From Rhodococcus sp. 1163 (lineage in GTDB: Bacteria; Actinomycetota; Actinomycetes; Mycobacteriales; Mycobacteriaceae), in contig NZ_MKKX01000017.1 of assembly GCF_002091985.1 (NCBI RefSeq), positions 516,432 to 580,431 of the forward strand: 64,000 nucleotides of DNA, written 5' to 3'. Below the pieces are notes generated by a model, which did no database searches, had not been told where the DNA came from, and saw only the letters and a list, made by a program, of their open reading frames with translations. Both the position numbers and the translations under genes were made by a program. Of this stretch, positions 17,657-25,045 are shown one piece after another; position 1 is the first letter of the stretch; every line of letters begins with the position of its first letter.

Positions 17657-18702
17657 CGGACCACGCCCTTACGCTGATTCTCTTGCGTGGCAACCGCATT
17701 GGCCCCGAGGAACTTCACCAGAATGAACGCGACGATGAAGATCATGATGAACGAGATGGTCGAGAGCGACGCGGCACTGTTGAATCCCTGCCGTATCTGC
17801 TCCACCACCAGAATGGAAATGGTGCGGGTGGCCGGGTTGCCCTCGGTGAGAATGGCAGGTAGGTCGTACATTCTGAGCGCATCCATCGTGCGGAACAGGA
17901 TCGCCACCATCAGGGCCGGTTTCACCAGCGGCAACGTGATCTTGGTCAGCCGCTGCCACGCCGACGCACCGTCCACGCGCGCAGCTTCGTAGACGTCGGC
18001 TGGAATCATCTGCAGCCCAGCAAGAATGAGCAGCGCCATGAACGGCGTCGTCTTCCAGACGTCGGCGATGATGACCGCGAAGCGCGCGGGCCAGGCATCA
18101 CCCGTCCACAGAATGTTGGTGCCGAGAAGTTTGTTGGCGATACCGTCGTAGGCGAAGATGAAGTACCAGAGCTTCGCTGTCACAGCCGTCGGGATAGCCC
18201 ACGGAATCAGGATCGCGGCGCGCAGCAGTGCGCGTCCGGCGAACGTCTTGCCCATGATGACAGCCATTCCGAAGCCGATGACGACCTCGATGGACACCGT
18301 CACCACCGTGAAGAAGGCGGTGTTGCCTACCGCTCCCCAGAACTGGGAGCCGAGTGTGCCGGGCGGACACGGAACCAGCGTCCCCGACGCGGAAGTGCAC
18401 TGCTGCAGAATCCAATGCGTGTAGTTGGAGAACCCTGCGCTGCCCCCCTTGACGAACATGCCGGTCGCCGGGTCGAGACCCGCATCCTTCTGAAAGGACA
18501 TGATGACCGCACGTACGACAGGGTAAGCGATGACTATGGCCAGGATGATCAGCGTCGGCGCTATCAGCAGCCACGCTCGCCCACTGGAGAGCCCGAACTT
18601 TGCCTTCTTCTCGGTGCGTGTATGCCGACCGCGGCCGGGGGGTTGCCCCCCGGCCGCGGTCGTGTCTACAGCCCCACTGGCTTGACCAGTAGGTACAGCC
18701 AT
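17653..18702 (-). CDS. Carbohydrate ABC transporter permease (MalF/SugA type)
   Basis: A 349-residue permease with six helices. The EAA loop VYEAARVDGASAWQRLTKITLPLVKPA is at about 235-262. DVWKTTPFMALLILAGLQM just before it is shared with SugA-type trehalose permeases. A cytosolic basic N-terminus precedes the first helix and contains a very stable mRNA hairpin (18628-18660). It starts at ATG 18702 after CAGGAG, 48 bp from the solute-binding protein gene. Partner of the 16835-17656 permease. Confidence 0.92.
   Translation of the reverse strand: MAVPTGQASGAVDTTAAGGQPPGRGRHTRTEKKAKFGLSSGRAWLLIAPTLIILAIVIAYPVVRAVIMSFQKDAGLDPATGMFVKGGSAGFSNYTHWILQQCTSASGTLVPCPPGTLGSQFWGAVGNTAFFTVVTVSIEVVIGFGMAVIMGKTFAGRALLRAAILIPWAIPTAVTAKLWYFIFAYDGIANKLLGTNILWTGDAWPARFAVIIADVWKTTPFMALLILAGLQMIPADVYEAARVDGASAWQRLTKITLPLVKPALMVAILFRTMDALRMYDLPAILTEGNPATRTISILVVEQIRQGFNSAASLSTISFIMIFIVAFILVKFLGANAVATQENQRKGVVR
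18628..18660 (-). promoter_or_regulatory. Perfect 15-bp hairpin in the 5' coding region of the first permease gene
   Basis: ACCGCGGCCGGGGGG (18628-18642) is the exact reverse complement of 18646-18660, with a 3-nt loop. It lies about 42 nt inside the permease frame and just downstream of the abundant binding-protein gene on the transcript. An RNA barrier here could protect the upstream message and lower permease expression, as intergenic REP hairpins do in malE-malF. That role is inference. Confidence 0.6.
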
Positions 18703-18750
18703 CGTGTGTTCTCCTGTAATGCTTCGAAAGAACGGCGGTGAACGGACGAG

Positions 18751-20022
18751 CTAGTTGGAACCGGCGGACTCGATGCCGGCCTGCATGTCCGTGATGGCCT
18801 GATCGACCGACTTCTCACCCTTGATTGCTGCAAACGTGTTGTCCTGCACGGCCTTCGAGACGGCCGGGTAGAACGGGCTGACGGGACGAGGAACAGCGTT
18901 CTCGATCGACAACTTCAGCGCCGGCAGGTACGGCATCTCGGCGATGAGAGCCGGGTCGTCGTAGAGCGAGCTGAGCACGGGCGGAAGTGCACCCTCGGCG
19001 ATGATGCGCTGGGCCTGCTCACCCTGAAGGAATCGCAAGAAGTCGGCGGAAGTTGCCTTGTTCTCGGAGAATTCGCTGATGGCAGCGTTGTAGCCGCCGA
19101 GCGTCGAGGTTCCGACGCCGGTTGCGCCGGGCAGCGGTGCTACGGCGTACTTGCCTGCAACGGCGGAGCCTTCCTTGGCTGCGGTGCCGTAGACGTACGG
19201 CCAGTTACGCAGGAACAGGGCCTTTCCGTCCTCGAATGCCTGCTGGCTCTCGGGCTCCTTGAACGTGGTGTCCTGCGCCGGGATGACTCCGGTCTCGAAA
19301 GCGGTGACGAGAGCCTGCAGCCCCGCCTTTGCTTCCGGGCTGTCGACGGTCGGGGTTTTGCCGTCTTCGCCGACGAACGATCCGCCGTATGCGTTGATGA
19401 TCTCGGACGTGTTGACCGTCAGACCCTCGTACGACGCGAACTGACCTGCGTAGCAATCGATGTTGTTGGTCTTGGCGACCGCACAGTCGTTGGTCAGCTC
19501 GGCCCACGTGGTGGGCGCCTTCGGGAGCAGGTCGCTGCGGTAGAACAGCAGACCGCCGTTGGTGTTCTTCGGGGCGGCGTACTGCGTGCCGTTGTAGGTA
19601 GCGCTCTTGACGGTCGAGGGCAGGATGCCCGCGTTGTCGAGCGCGAACTCGCCTTCGAGCGGAACGAGCCATCCCTTCGCTGCGAACTCTGCGGTCCAGA
19701 TGACGTCGAGCGCCATCACGTCGTAGTCGCTCTGCTCTGCCTGAAGATGCTGGACCAAGTCGTCGTGGGCCTGGTCGGCGTCGTTGGACTGCTCCTTGAA
19801 CGTGACCTGCTCGTCCGGATGGGTCGAGTTCCACTCGTCGATGATCTGCTTGACGACACCGGTTTCGGTGGTGTCCTTGCCTTCGACGTATGTGATGGGG
19901 CCGCGGCCGTCGGTGTTTTCCGACGCGGAATCGCTGGAACCGCTGTCACTGGAACACGCGGTCAGCGTCAGCAGCGTTGCCGCTGTCGCCAGCACCGCTA
20001 CCTTCGAGATCAAAGACGCCAT
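18751..20022 (-). CDS. Sugar ABC transporter solute-binding lipoprotein (LpqY/TusE-like, family 1)
   Basis: A 423-residue lipoprotein: signal peptide with lipobox LTAC (Cys about 23), followed by a Ser/Asp-rich linker and a family-1 binding fold. Conserved stretches include DVIWTAEFAAKGWLVPL, YAAPKNTNGGLLFYRSDLL and an ALFLRNWPYVYG segment common in trehalose/maltose-type binding proteins. It is the first gene of the importer operon. The ATPase (MsmK/SugC type) is not in this window and must be supplied from elsewhere. Trehalose, maltooligosaccharide or a related glucoside is a reasonable but unproven substrate. Confidence 0.9.
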   Translation of the reverse strand: MASLISKVAVLATAATLLTLTACSSDSGSSDSASENTDGRGPITYVEGKDTTETGVVKQIIDEWNSTHPDEQVTFKEQSNDADQAHDDLVQHLQAEQSDYDVMALDVIWTAEFAAKGWLVPLEGEFALDNAGILPSTVKSATYNGTQYAAPKNTNGGLLFYRSDLLPKAPTTWAELTNDCAVAKTNNIDCYAGQFASYEGLTVNTSEIINAYGGSFVGEDGKTPTVDSPEAKAGLQALVTAFETGVIPAQDTTFKEPESQQAFEDGKALFLRNWPYVYGTAAKEGSAVAGKYAVAPLPGATGVGTSTLGGYNAAISEFSENKATSADFLRFLQGEQAQRIIAEGALPPVLSSLYDDPALIAEMPYLPALKLSIENAVPRPVSPFYPAVSKAVQDNTFAAIKGEKSVDQAITDMQAGIESAGSN

Positions 20023-20081
20023 TGTTTATCTCTCCACTAACTTCGTACACGTTGGTATGCGCGGGGACGATCACGGTGATC

Positions 20082-20128
20082 TCGACCCGCAGTGAGTTCG
20101 ACCCACAGTGACGTTGACCACAGCGAAG
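20082..20128. promoter_or_regulatory. Three direct repeats at 16-bp spacing upstream of the sugar importer
   Basis: TCGACCCGCAGTGAGT, TCGACCCACAGTGACG and TTGACCACAGCGAAG start at 20082, 20098 and 20114. They lie between the importer operon (leftward) and the DUF2786 gene (rightward). Regularly phased repeats suggest an iteron-like operator for a regulator of one of the two transcripts. Confidence 0.45.
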
Positions 20129-20257
20129 TACCAACTGTGCTGCCCCCGACGCACATGTCGATACGCACTCTGGCACACAACTCACCCGATAGGTGTGATT
20201 TCACCCCACCTGAATCGGTCAACCGAGTTGTCGGTGGGGCGTTGTAGCGTCCTACCG

Positions 20258-21076
20258 GTGAGTTCGGAGAAGATGTTGACCCGCATCGGCGGACTGCTGC
20301 GCCAAGCCGAGTCCACCGACAATCCGCACGAGGCCGAGGCGTTCATGGAGGCCGCGCAGCGCTTGGCCACGGCGACGTCGATCGACCTTGCCGTTGCACG
20401 TTCGCACAACGCTTCCCGCGAGAAGCAGGTGGCACCGGCCCAACGCGTCATCAGGATCGGCGAGGCCGGCAAGAAGGGGCTTCGCACGTTCGTGAAGTTG
20501 TTCCTCGTCATCGCCTTCGCGAACGACGTGAAGTGTGACATCTCGCAATCGTCGACTCAGGTCTTCGCGTACGGCTTCGACTCCGACATCGACACCTGCG
20601 AGGCACTGTATTCGAGCCTGCTGATCCAGATGGTCCGAGCCTCGGATGCGTACATCAAGTCGGGCGCATACCGGAACGAAACGGCCGTACGCACCGTCAC
20701 GGAAACCATCGGTCGGAAAAAGTACAAACGCCAAGAAGTAGTCGTCGTTGCCGGCGTCACCGCCCGACTCAACTTCCAGACGGCTTTTGCCGAGCGCATC
20801 GGAAAGCGGCTCGAGAGCGTCAAGAAAGAGGCCGAGACAAAGGCAATCGAAGAGGAGAGCCGCGACGCCGGGACCGCAGTGGTGTTGCGTAACAAAGCAA
20901 TCGAACTGAAGGACTTCTACACCTCGACGTCGAAGGCGCGAGGATCGTGGCGCAGCCAGTCCGCCAATGCCGGATACTCCCGCGGTGCACGCGCCGCCGG
21001 AGACAGGGCAGGACGCGCGGCGCGTCTGGGCGGTGAGCCCGAGCTGGGGCGCGGTTCGACACAACTCGGCAGGTGA
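20258..21076 (+). CDS. DUF2786 protein (Rv0184-like)
   Basis: About 272 residues from GTG 20258. The N-terminal DUF2786 segment (MLTRIGGLLRQAESTDNPHEAEAF...AQRLA...ID) is followed by a mixed domain with basic helical stretches (KEAETKAIEEESRD) and an Arg/Gly-rich tail. The family is widespread in actinobacteria and of unknown function. It is followed within about 14 bp by an HExxH protein, the same pair as Rv0184-Rv0185 in M. tuberculosis, so the two probably act together. The longer open frame upstream (from 20108) has no better start. Confidence 0.85.
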   Translation: MSSEKMLTRIGGLLRQAESTDNPHEAEAFMEAAQRLATATSIDLAVARSHNASREKQVAPAQRVIRIGEAGKKGLRTFVKLFLVIAFANDVKCDISQSSTQVFAYGFDSDIDTCEALYSSLLIQMVRASDAYIKSGAYRNETAVRTVTETIGRKKYKRQEVVVVAGVTARLNFQTAFAERIGKRLESVKKEAETKAIEEESRDAGTAVVLRNKAIELKDFYTSTSKARGSWRSQSANAGYSRGARAAGDRAGRAARLGGEPELGRGSTQLGR

Positions 21077-21089
21077 AGTGAGGCTGACG

Positions 21090-21602
21090 GTGAACAACAG
21101 GGACTCCCAACGATCGAAGGTCTACGATGCCGAGGCGATGGTTCGTGTCATGTTCGATCGTGCGGACGAGCGCGGACTACGCACCGTCGAGATGTTCGGT
21201 TCGACCATCACGCTGCCGATCGAACGGAAGTTCGCGTCGATCGAGTCGGTGCAGAGCTATGTCGACGCGATCTTGGCGCTGAACTGGGTTCGTGAAACCT
21301 GGCCGCATGCCGGATCGGTCGTGCAGGTCCGTGAACGTTCGGGCACGGGTGCTTCGCACTACGAGCGGGATACCCACACCATTGCGGTGCCTCTACACCG
21401 CAACAACGAGGCGTGGGCGCTGCGTGAACTGGTGCTGCTGCACGAGCTTGCGCACCACTTCGAACCCGCTGAACTCGATGCTGCCTCTCACGGCGGGGAG
21501 TTCGTCGATCGGTTCGTCACGCTTGTCGGGGAAATCATCGGTCAGGAAGCTGGTTTCGTGCTGCGCGCCACCATGGCCGAGAACGGTGTGAAGATCGGTT
21601 GA
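21090..21602 (+). CDS. Putative HExxH metallohydrolase (TIGR04338, Rv0185-like)
   Basis: About 170 residues with the zinc-protease-type motif LHELAHHFEP near residue 118, preceded by an aliphatic helix (RELVLL) and followed by HGGEFVDRFVTLVGEIIG. GTG 21090 has GTGAGG upstream; GTG 21078 is an alternative. No signal peptide is seen, so it is probably cytosolic. The substrate is unknown. Its tight link with the DUF2786 gene is conserved in Mycobacteriales. Confidence 0.87.
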   Translation: MNNRDSQRSKVYDAEAMVRVMFDRADERGLRTVEMFGSTITLPIERKFASIESVQSYVDAILALNWVRETWPHAGSVVQVRERSGTGASHYERDTHTIAVPLHRNNEAWALRELVLLHELAHHFEPAELDAASHGGEFVDRFVTLVGEIIGQEAGFVLRATMAENGVKIG

Positions 21603-21629
21603 TGCGGGTGCGCGGCGAGGAGGCGCATC

Positions 21630-22403
21630 ATGGAAATCATGACTATCAAAATCGGCGTTCAACTCCAGCCCCAGCACGCACCCGACTACCAGATCATTCG
21701 CGATGCGGTTCTGCGCGCGGAGGACGCGGGCGTCGATATCGTCTTCAACTGGGATCACTTCTATCCGCTGTACGGCGACCTCGACGGTGCCCACTTCGAA
21801 TGTTGGACGATGCTGGGCGCTTGGGCGGAGCAGACGTCGAACGTGGAGATCGGGGCCCTGGTCACCGGTGGTGGCTACCGCAACCCGGATCTCCTCGCCG
21901 ATATGGCCCGCACGGTCGACCACATCAGTGGCGGCCGGTTGATCCTCGGCATCGGCGGCGGATGGAACCAGAAGGACTACGACAACTTCGGCTACGACTT
22001 CGGTACCGCAGGGTCGCGCCTGAAGTTGTTGAACGAGAACCTCGCTCGCATCAGCAATCGCCTGGCGGTAGGTAATCCCGCTCCGACCCGCGAGATCCCC
22101 ATTCTCATCGGTGGCGGCGGGGAGAAGAAGACGCTCAAGATGGTCGCCGAGTATGCGCACATCTGGCACAGCTTCGCCGACCTCGACGAGCTGAAACGCA
22201 AGTCCGGGATTCTCGCCGAGCACGGAGTCACCGTCGGGCGCGATACCTCGGTGATCACGAAGTCGGTCCCGTGGCCCGGTACCGACAAAGCCCCGGCGTT
22301 TCTCGATGCCGGAGCCACCTTGTTCACCGTCGGAATCGGCGGCCCGGAGTACGACATGACGGAGCTGCACGACGCCATCGGGTGGCGCAACAGCCAGCAG
22401 TGA
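21630..22403 (+). CDS. LLM-class F420-dependent oxidoreductase
   Basis: A 257-residue luciferase-like TIM barrel. Typical segments are FNWDHFYPLYGD (about 40), a VTGGGYRNPDLLADMARTVDHISGGRLILGIGGGW core (about 75-115) and PILIGGGGEKKTLKMVAEYAHIWH (about 155-180). These match the short LLM subgroup that uses coenzyme F420. ATG 21630 or 21639 may be the start. The substrate is unknown. It follows the HExxH gene by 27 bp. Confidence 0.9.
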   Translation: MEIMTIKIGVQLQPQHAPDYQIIRDAVLRAEDAGVDIVFNWDHFYPLYGDLDGAHFECWTMLGAWAEQTSNVEIGALVTGGGYRNPDLLADMARTVDHISGGRLILGIGGGWNQKDYDNFGYDFGTAGSRLKLLNENLARISNRLAVGNPAPTREIPILIGGGGEKKTLKMVAEYAHIWHSFADLDELKRKSGILAEHGVTVGRDTSVITKSVPWPGTDKAPAFLDAGATLFTVGIGGPEYDMTELHDAIGWRNSQQ

Positions 22404-22530
22404 GGACCGTTCGGGAATGGACTGCGGTGAGTACTGGTTGAGCTTGGCGGCAATCTGATTTCCGGGTGGTCGCGGCTTCGCGATAGCCTCGGACGTCATT
22501 TCACTTGTTTCCGCACCGAGGAGTTCACTC

Positions 22531-23469
22531 TTGACCAGTCGACGTTTACGCGGCCGCGCCCTGGCCGCAGTAGCTGCCACGCTCGCTCTCACGCTCGGCG
22601 CCGTCGCATGTTCGAGTGACAACAGCTCGGGCGGAACGGGCGAGAACGCCCTTGCCGGCTCCGACCAGACTTCGCTCGACAAGTACACGACGGACGATGT
22701 CACCCCGCTCGATCAGATCGATACCTCGAACATCGGTCTGATCGAGCCGGGCAAGCTCTACGTCGGCACGTTGTCCGACGCCCCGCCGAACATCTTCATC
22801 GACCCGTCGGGCAAGTTCACCGGCTTCGACAACGAGCTGCTCCGCGCCGTCGCCGCCAAGTTGAACCTGACCGTCGAGTTCTCGGCCACCGAGTTCTCCA
22901 GCTTGCTCGCCGCGGTCAACAACAAGGTTTACGACGCCGGTTCCTCGTCGATCTCCACCACCGATGCGCGTCGTCAGACCGTCGGGTTCACCAACGGTTA
23001 CGACTTCGGTGAGATGGCGCTCGTCGCCAAGAACGACTACGCGATCAAGACCATCGCCGATCTGGACACCGAGCAGCGCATCGGCGTGGTTCAGGGCACG
23101 GTCCAGGACGATTACGTCACCAACACCCTCGGTATCGAGCCCGTACGTTTCCCGGATTACAACACCGCGTACGCGAATGTGAAGTCCGGCCAGATCGACG
23201 CATGGGTCGCGCCGTCGCAGCAGGCTTCCGGCCAGGTCAAGGCCGAGGACGGCGTCGCCATCCTCGAGAAGACGATCAACACCACCAACTTCACGGCCTA
23301 CGCGGTGAACAAGGACAATCAGCCGTTGATCGACGCTCTCAACTCCGGTCTCGACGCCGTCGTCGCCGACGGAACGTGGAACACCCTCGAGAACGAGTGG
23401 TACCCCGAGCGCCAGGTTCCCGCCGACTGGAAGCCGGGCAGCAAGGCTTCCGTCCTGCCTGCAAGCTGA
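22531..23469 (+). CDS. Polar amino-acid ABC transporter binding lipoprotein (family 3)
   Basis: A 312-residue protein starting at TTG 22531 after GAGGAG. The signal peptide ends in a lipobox (GAVAC, Cys about 27). The mature part is a family-3 periplasmic fold: LYVGTLSDAPPNIFIDPSGKFTGFDNELLRAVAAKL, then the hinge and DAGSSSISTTDARRQTVGFTNGY. It delivers a polar amino acid or amino-acid-like ligand to the permease encoded 2 bp downstream. Specificity cannot be read by eye. Confidence 0.93.
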   Translation: MTSRRLRGRALAAVAATLALTLGAVACSSDNSSGGTGENALAGSDQTSLDKYTTDDVTPLDQIDTSNIGLIEPGKLYVGTLSDAPPNIFIDPSGKFTGFDNELLRAVAAKLNLTVEFSATEFSSLLAAVNNKVYDAGSSSISTTDARRQTVGFTNGYDFGEMALVAKNDYAIKTIADLDTEQRIGVVQGTVQDDYVTNTLGIEPVRFPDYNTAYANVKSGQIDAWVAPSQQASGQVKAEDGVAILEKTINTTNFTAYAVNKDNQPLIDALNSGLDAVVADGTWNTLENEWYPERQVPADWKPGSKASVLPAS

Positions 23470-23470
23470 T

Positions 23471-24232
23471 ATGAGCACACTGTCAAATCTGTACGACACG
23501 TTCTTCGATTGGGACCTCATCTGGGACACCGTTCCCAAGCTGATCACCGTCGGATTGCCGAACACCCTGATTCTCGCTGCTTCGTCCGGGGTGATCGGCA
23601 CGGTGATCGGGATCGGGTTGGCGGTAGCGGGCATCTCCCGCTCCCGCTGGCTCCGATGGCCGGCCCGGGTGTACACAGATATCTTTCGTGGACTTCCCGC
23701 GGCGGTCGTCATTCTTCTCATCGGCCTCGGTTTCGGTCCGACGCTGACCCAATTGACCGGCAGCCGTAGCCCTTTCCCGCTGGGCATCGCGGCATTGGCA
23801 CTGATGTCCGCCGCGTACTTCGGTGAAATCTTCCGTTCCGGCATTCAAAGTGTCGATCCGGGTCAGATGGAGGCCTCACGCGCACTGGGCTTCAGCTACC
23901 GCCGTTCGATGGCCCTGGTAGTCATGCCTCAGGGCATCCGACGCGTCCTGCCTGCCACGGTCAATCAGTTCATCTCGCTGATCAAAGACAGCTCACTGAT
24001 CTACTTCCTCGGCTTACTCGCTTCGCAACGCGAGTTGTTTCGAGTCGGGCAGGACACCGCCGCACAGACCGGTAACCTCTCACCGCTGCTGGCGGCGGGC
24101 GTGTTCTATCTGATCTTGACCATCCCGCTGACGCACCTCGTCAACTTCATCGACAAGCGCATGCGCTCCGGTAAGGCCGATACTTCGGGCACGCTCGATC
24201 CCTTGGAAGTATCAATCGTGGTGGAGAGGTAA
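23471..24232 (+). CDS. Amino-acid ABC transporter permease (HisM/GlnP type)
   Basis: A 253-residue permease with about five helices. The His/Glu/Gln-type signature ASRALGFSYRRSMALVVMPQGIRRVLPATVNQFISLIKDSSL (in parts, about residues 135-180) contains the EAA loop. It is cotranscribed with the binding protein and the ATPase; probably a homodimer because only one permease gene is present. Confidence 0.94.
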   Translation: MSTLSNLYDTFFDWDLIWDTVPKLITVGLPNTLILAASSGVIGTVIGIGLAVAGISRSRWLRWPARVYTDIFRGLPAAVVILLIGLGFGPTLTQLTGSRSPFPLGIAALALMSAAYFGEIFRSGIQSVDPGQMEASRALGFSYRRSMALVVMPQGIRRVLPATVNQFISLIKDSSLIYFLGLLASQRELFRVGQDTAAQTGNLSPLLAAGVFYLILTIPLTHLVNFIDKRMRSGKADTSGTLDPLEVSIVVER

Positions 24233-24235
24233 GTA

Positions 24236-24961
24236 ATGGCTGTCTCATTGACCGGCACCGACATTCATCTCGCTTTCGGTGCCAACAAGGTGCTCAGGGG
24301 TGTGAACATTCACGTCGACGCGGGCCGCACCACCACGGTGATCGGGCCTTCGGGATCAGGCAAGTCGACGTTGCTCCGTGCGCTCAACCGCCTCCATGAA
24401 CCCGACCAGGGCGACGTTCTGCTCGACGGAAAATCGGTGTTGAAGGACAACCCGGACGAGTTGCGTCAGCGCATCGGCATGGTGTTCCAACAGTTCAACC
24501 TGTTCCCACACAAGACAGTGGCGGACAACGTCTCGCTCGGCCTACGCAAGCTGAAAGGTCAGTCGAAGGACGAGGCGCGCGCTGCGGCGATGGAGCAACT
24601 CGAGCTCGTCGGTCTGTCGAACAAGGCAGATTCGCGCCCGGGCAACCTCTCCGGTGGTCAGCAGCAACGCGTCGCCATCGCTCGGGCACTCGCCATGAAG
24701 CCCGAGGTGATGTTCTTCGACGAGGCAACATCGGCGCTGGACCCCGAGTTGGTCAAGGGAGTGCTCGCGCTGATGGCCGATCTCGCCTCCGGTGGTATGA
24801 CGATGGTCGTCGTCACGCACGAAATGGGTTTCGCGCGTTCGGTGTCGAACAAGGTGTTGTTCATGGATCACGGGAGTGCCATCGAAACCGGTACCCCGGA
24901 ACAACTTTTCGACGACCCGCATACCGATCGACTGAAGCAGTTTCTCTCGCAGGTCCTGTAG
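24236..24961 (+). CDS. Amino-acid ABC transporter ATPase (GlnQ/HisP type)
   Basis: A 241-residue ATPase with Walker [10 protein letters not shown] (about 38), Q-loop [13 protein letters not shown], signature LSGGQQQR, Walker [15 protein letters not shown] and the H-loop VTHEMGFA. It completes a three-gene importer. The gap to the permease gene is three bases. Confidence 0.96.
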   Translation: MAVSLTGTDIHLAFGANKVLRGVNIHVDAGRTTTVIGPSGSGKSTLLRALNRLHEPDQGDVLLDGKSVLKDNPDELRQRIGMVFQQFNLFPHKTVADNVSLGLRKLKGQSKDEARAAAMEQLELVGLSNKADSRPGNLSGGQQQRVAIARALAMKPEVMFFDEATSALDPELVKGVLALMADLASGGMTMVVVTHEMGFARSVSNKVLFMDHGSAIETGTPEQLFDDPHTDRLKQFLSQVL

Positions 24962-24994
24962 GCAACTGCGCCGCACGTTTCGATATCGCCTGCC

Positions 24995-25013
24995 GTTCAC
25001 CTCGGCGTTCCCC
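24995..25013 (+). promoter_or_regulatory. PHO-box-like direct repeat before the PhoX gene
   Basis: GTTCACC at 24995 and GTTCCCC at 25007 are two imperfect repeats 12 bp apart, about 40 bp before the start. Actinobacterial PhoP sites are direct repeats of GTTCACC-type units, usually at 11-bp spacing, so this is suggestive only. Confidence 0.3.
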
Positions 25014-25045
25014 CGCTTTCGTTTCGACCTGTCACCGTTCGCGGC

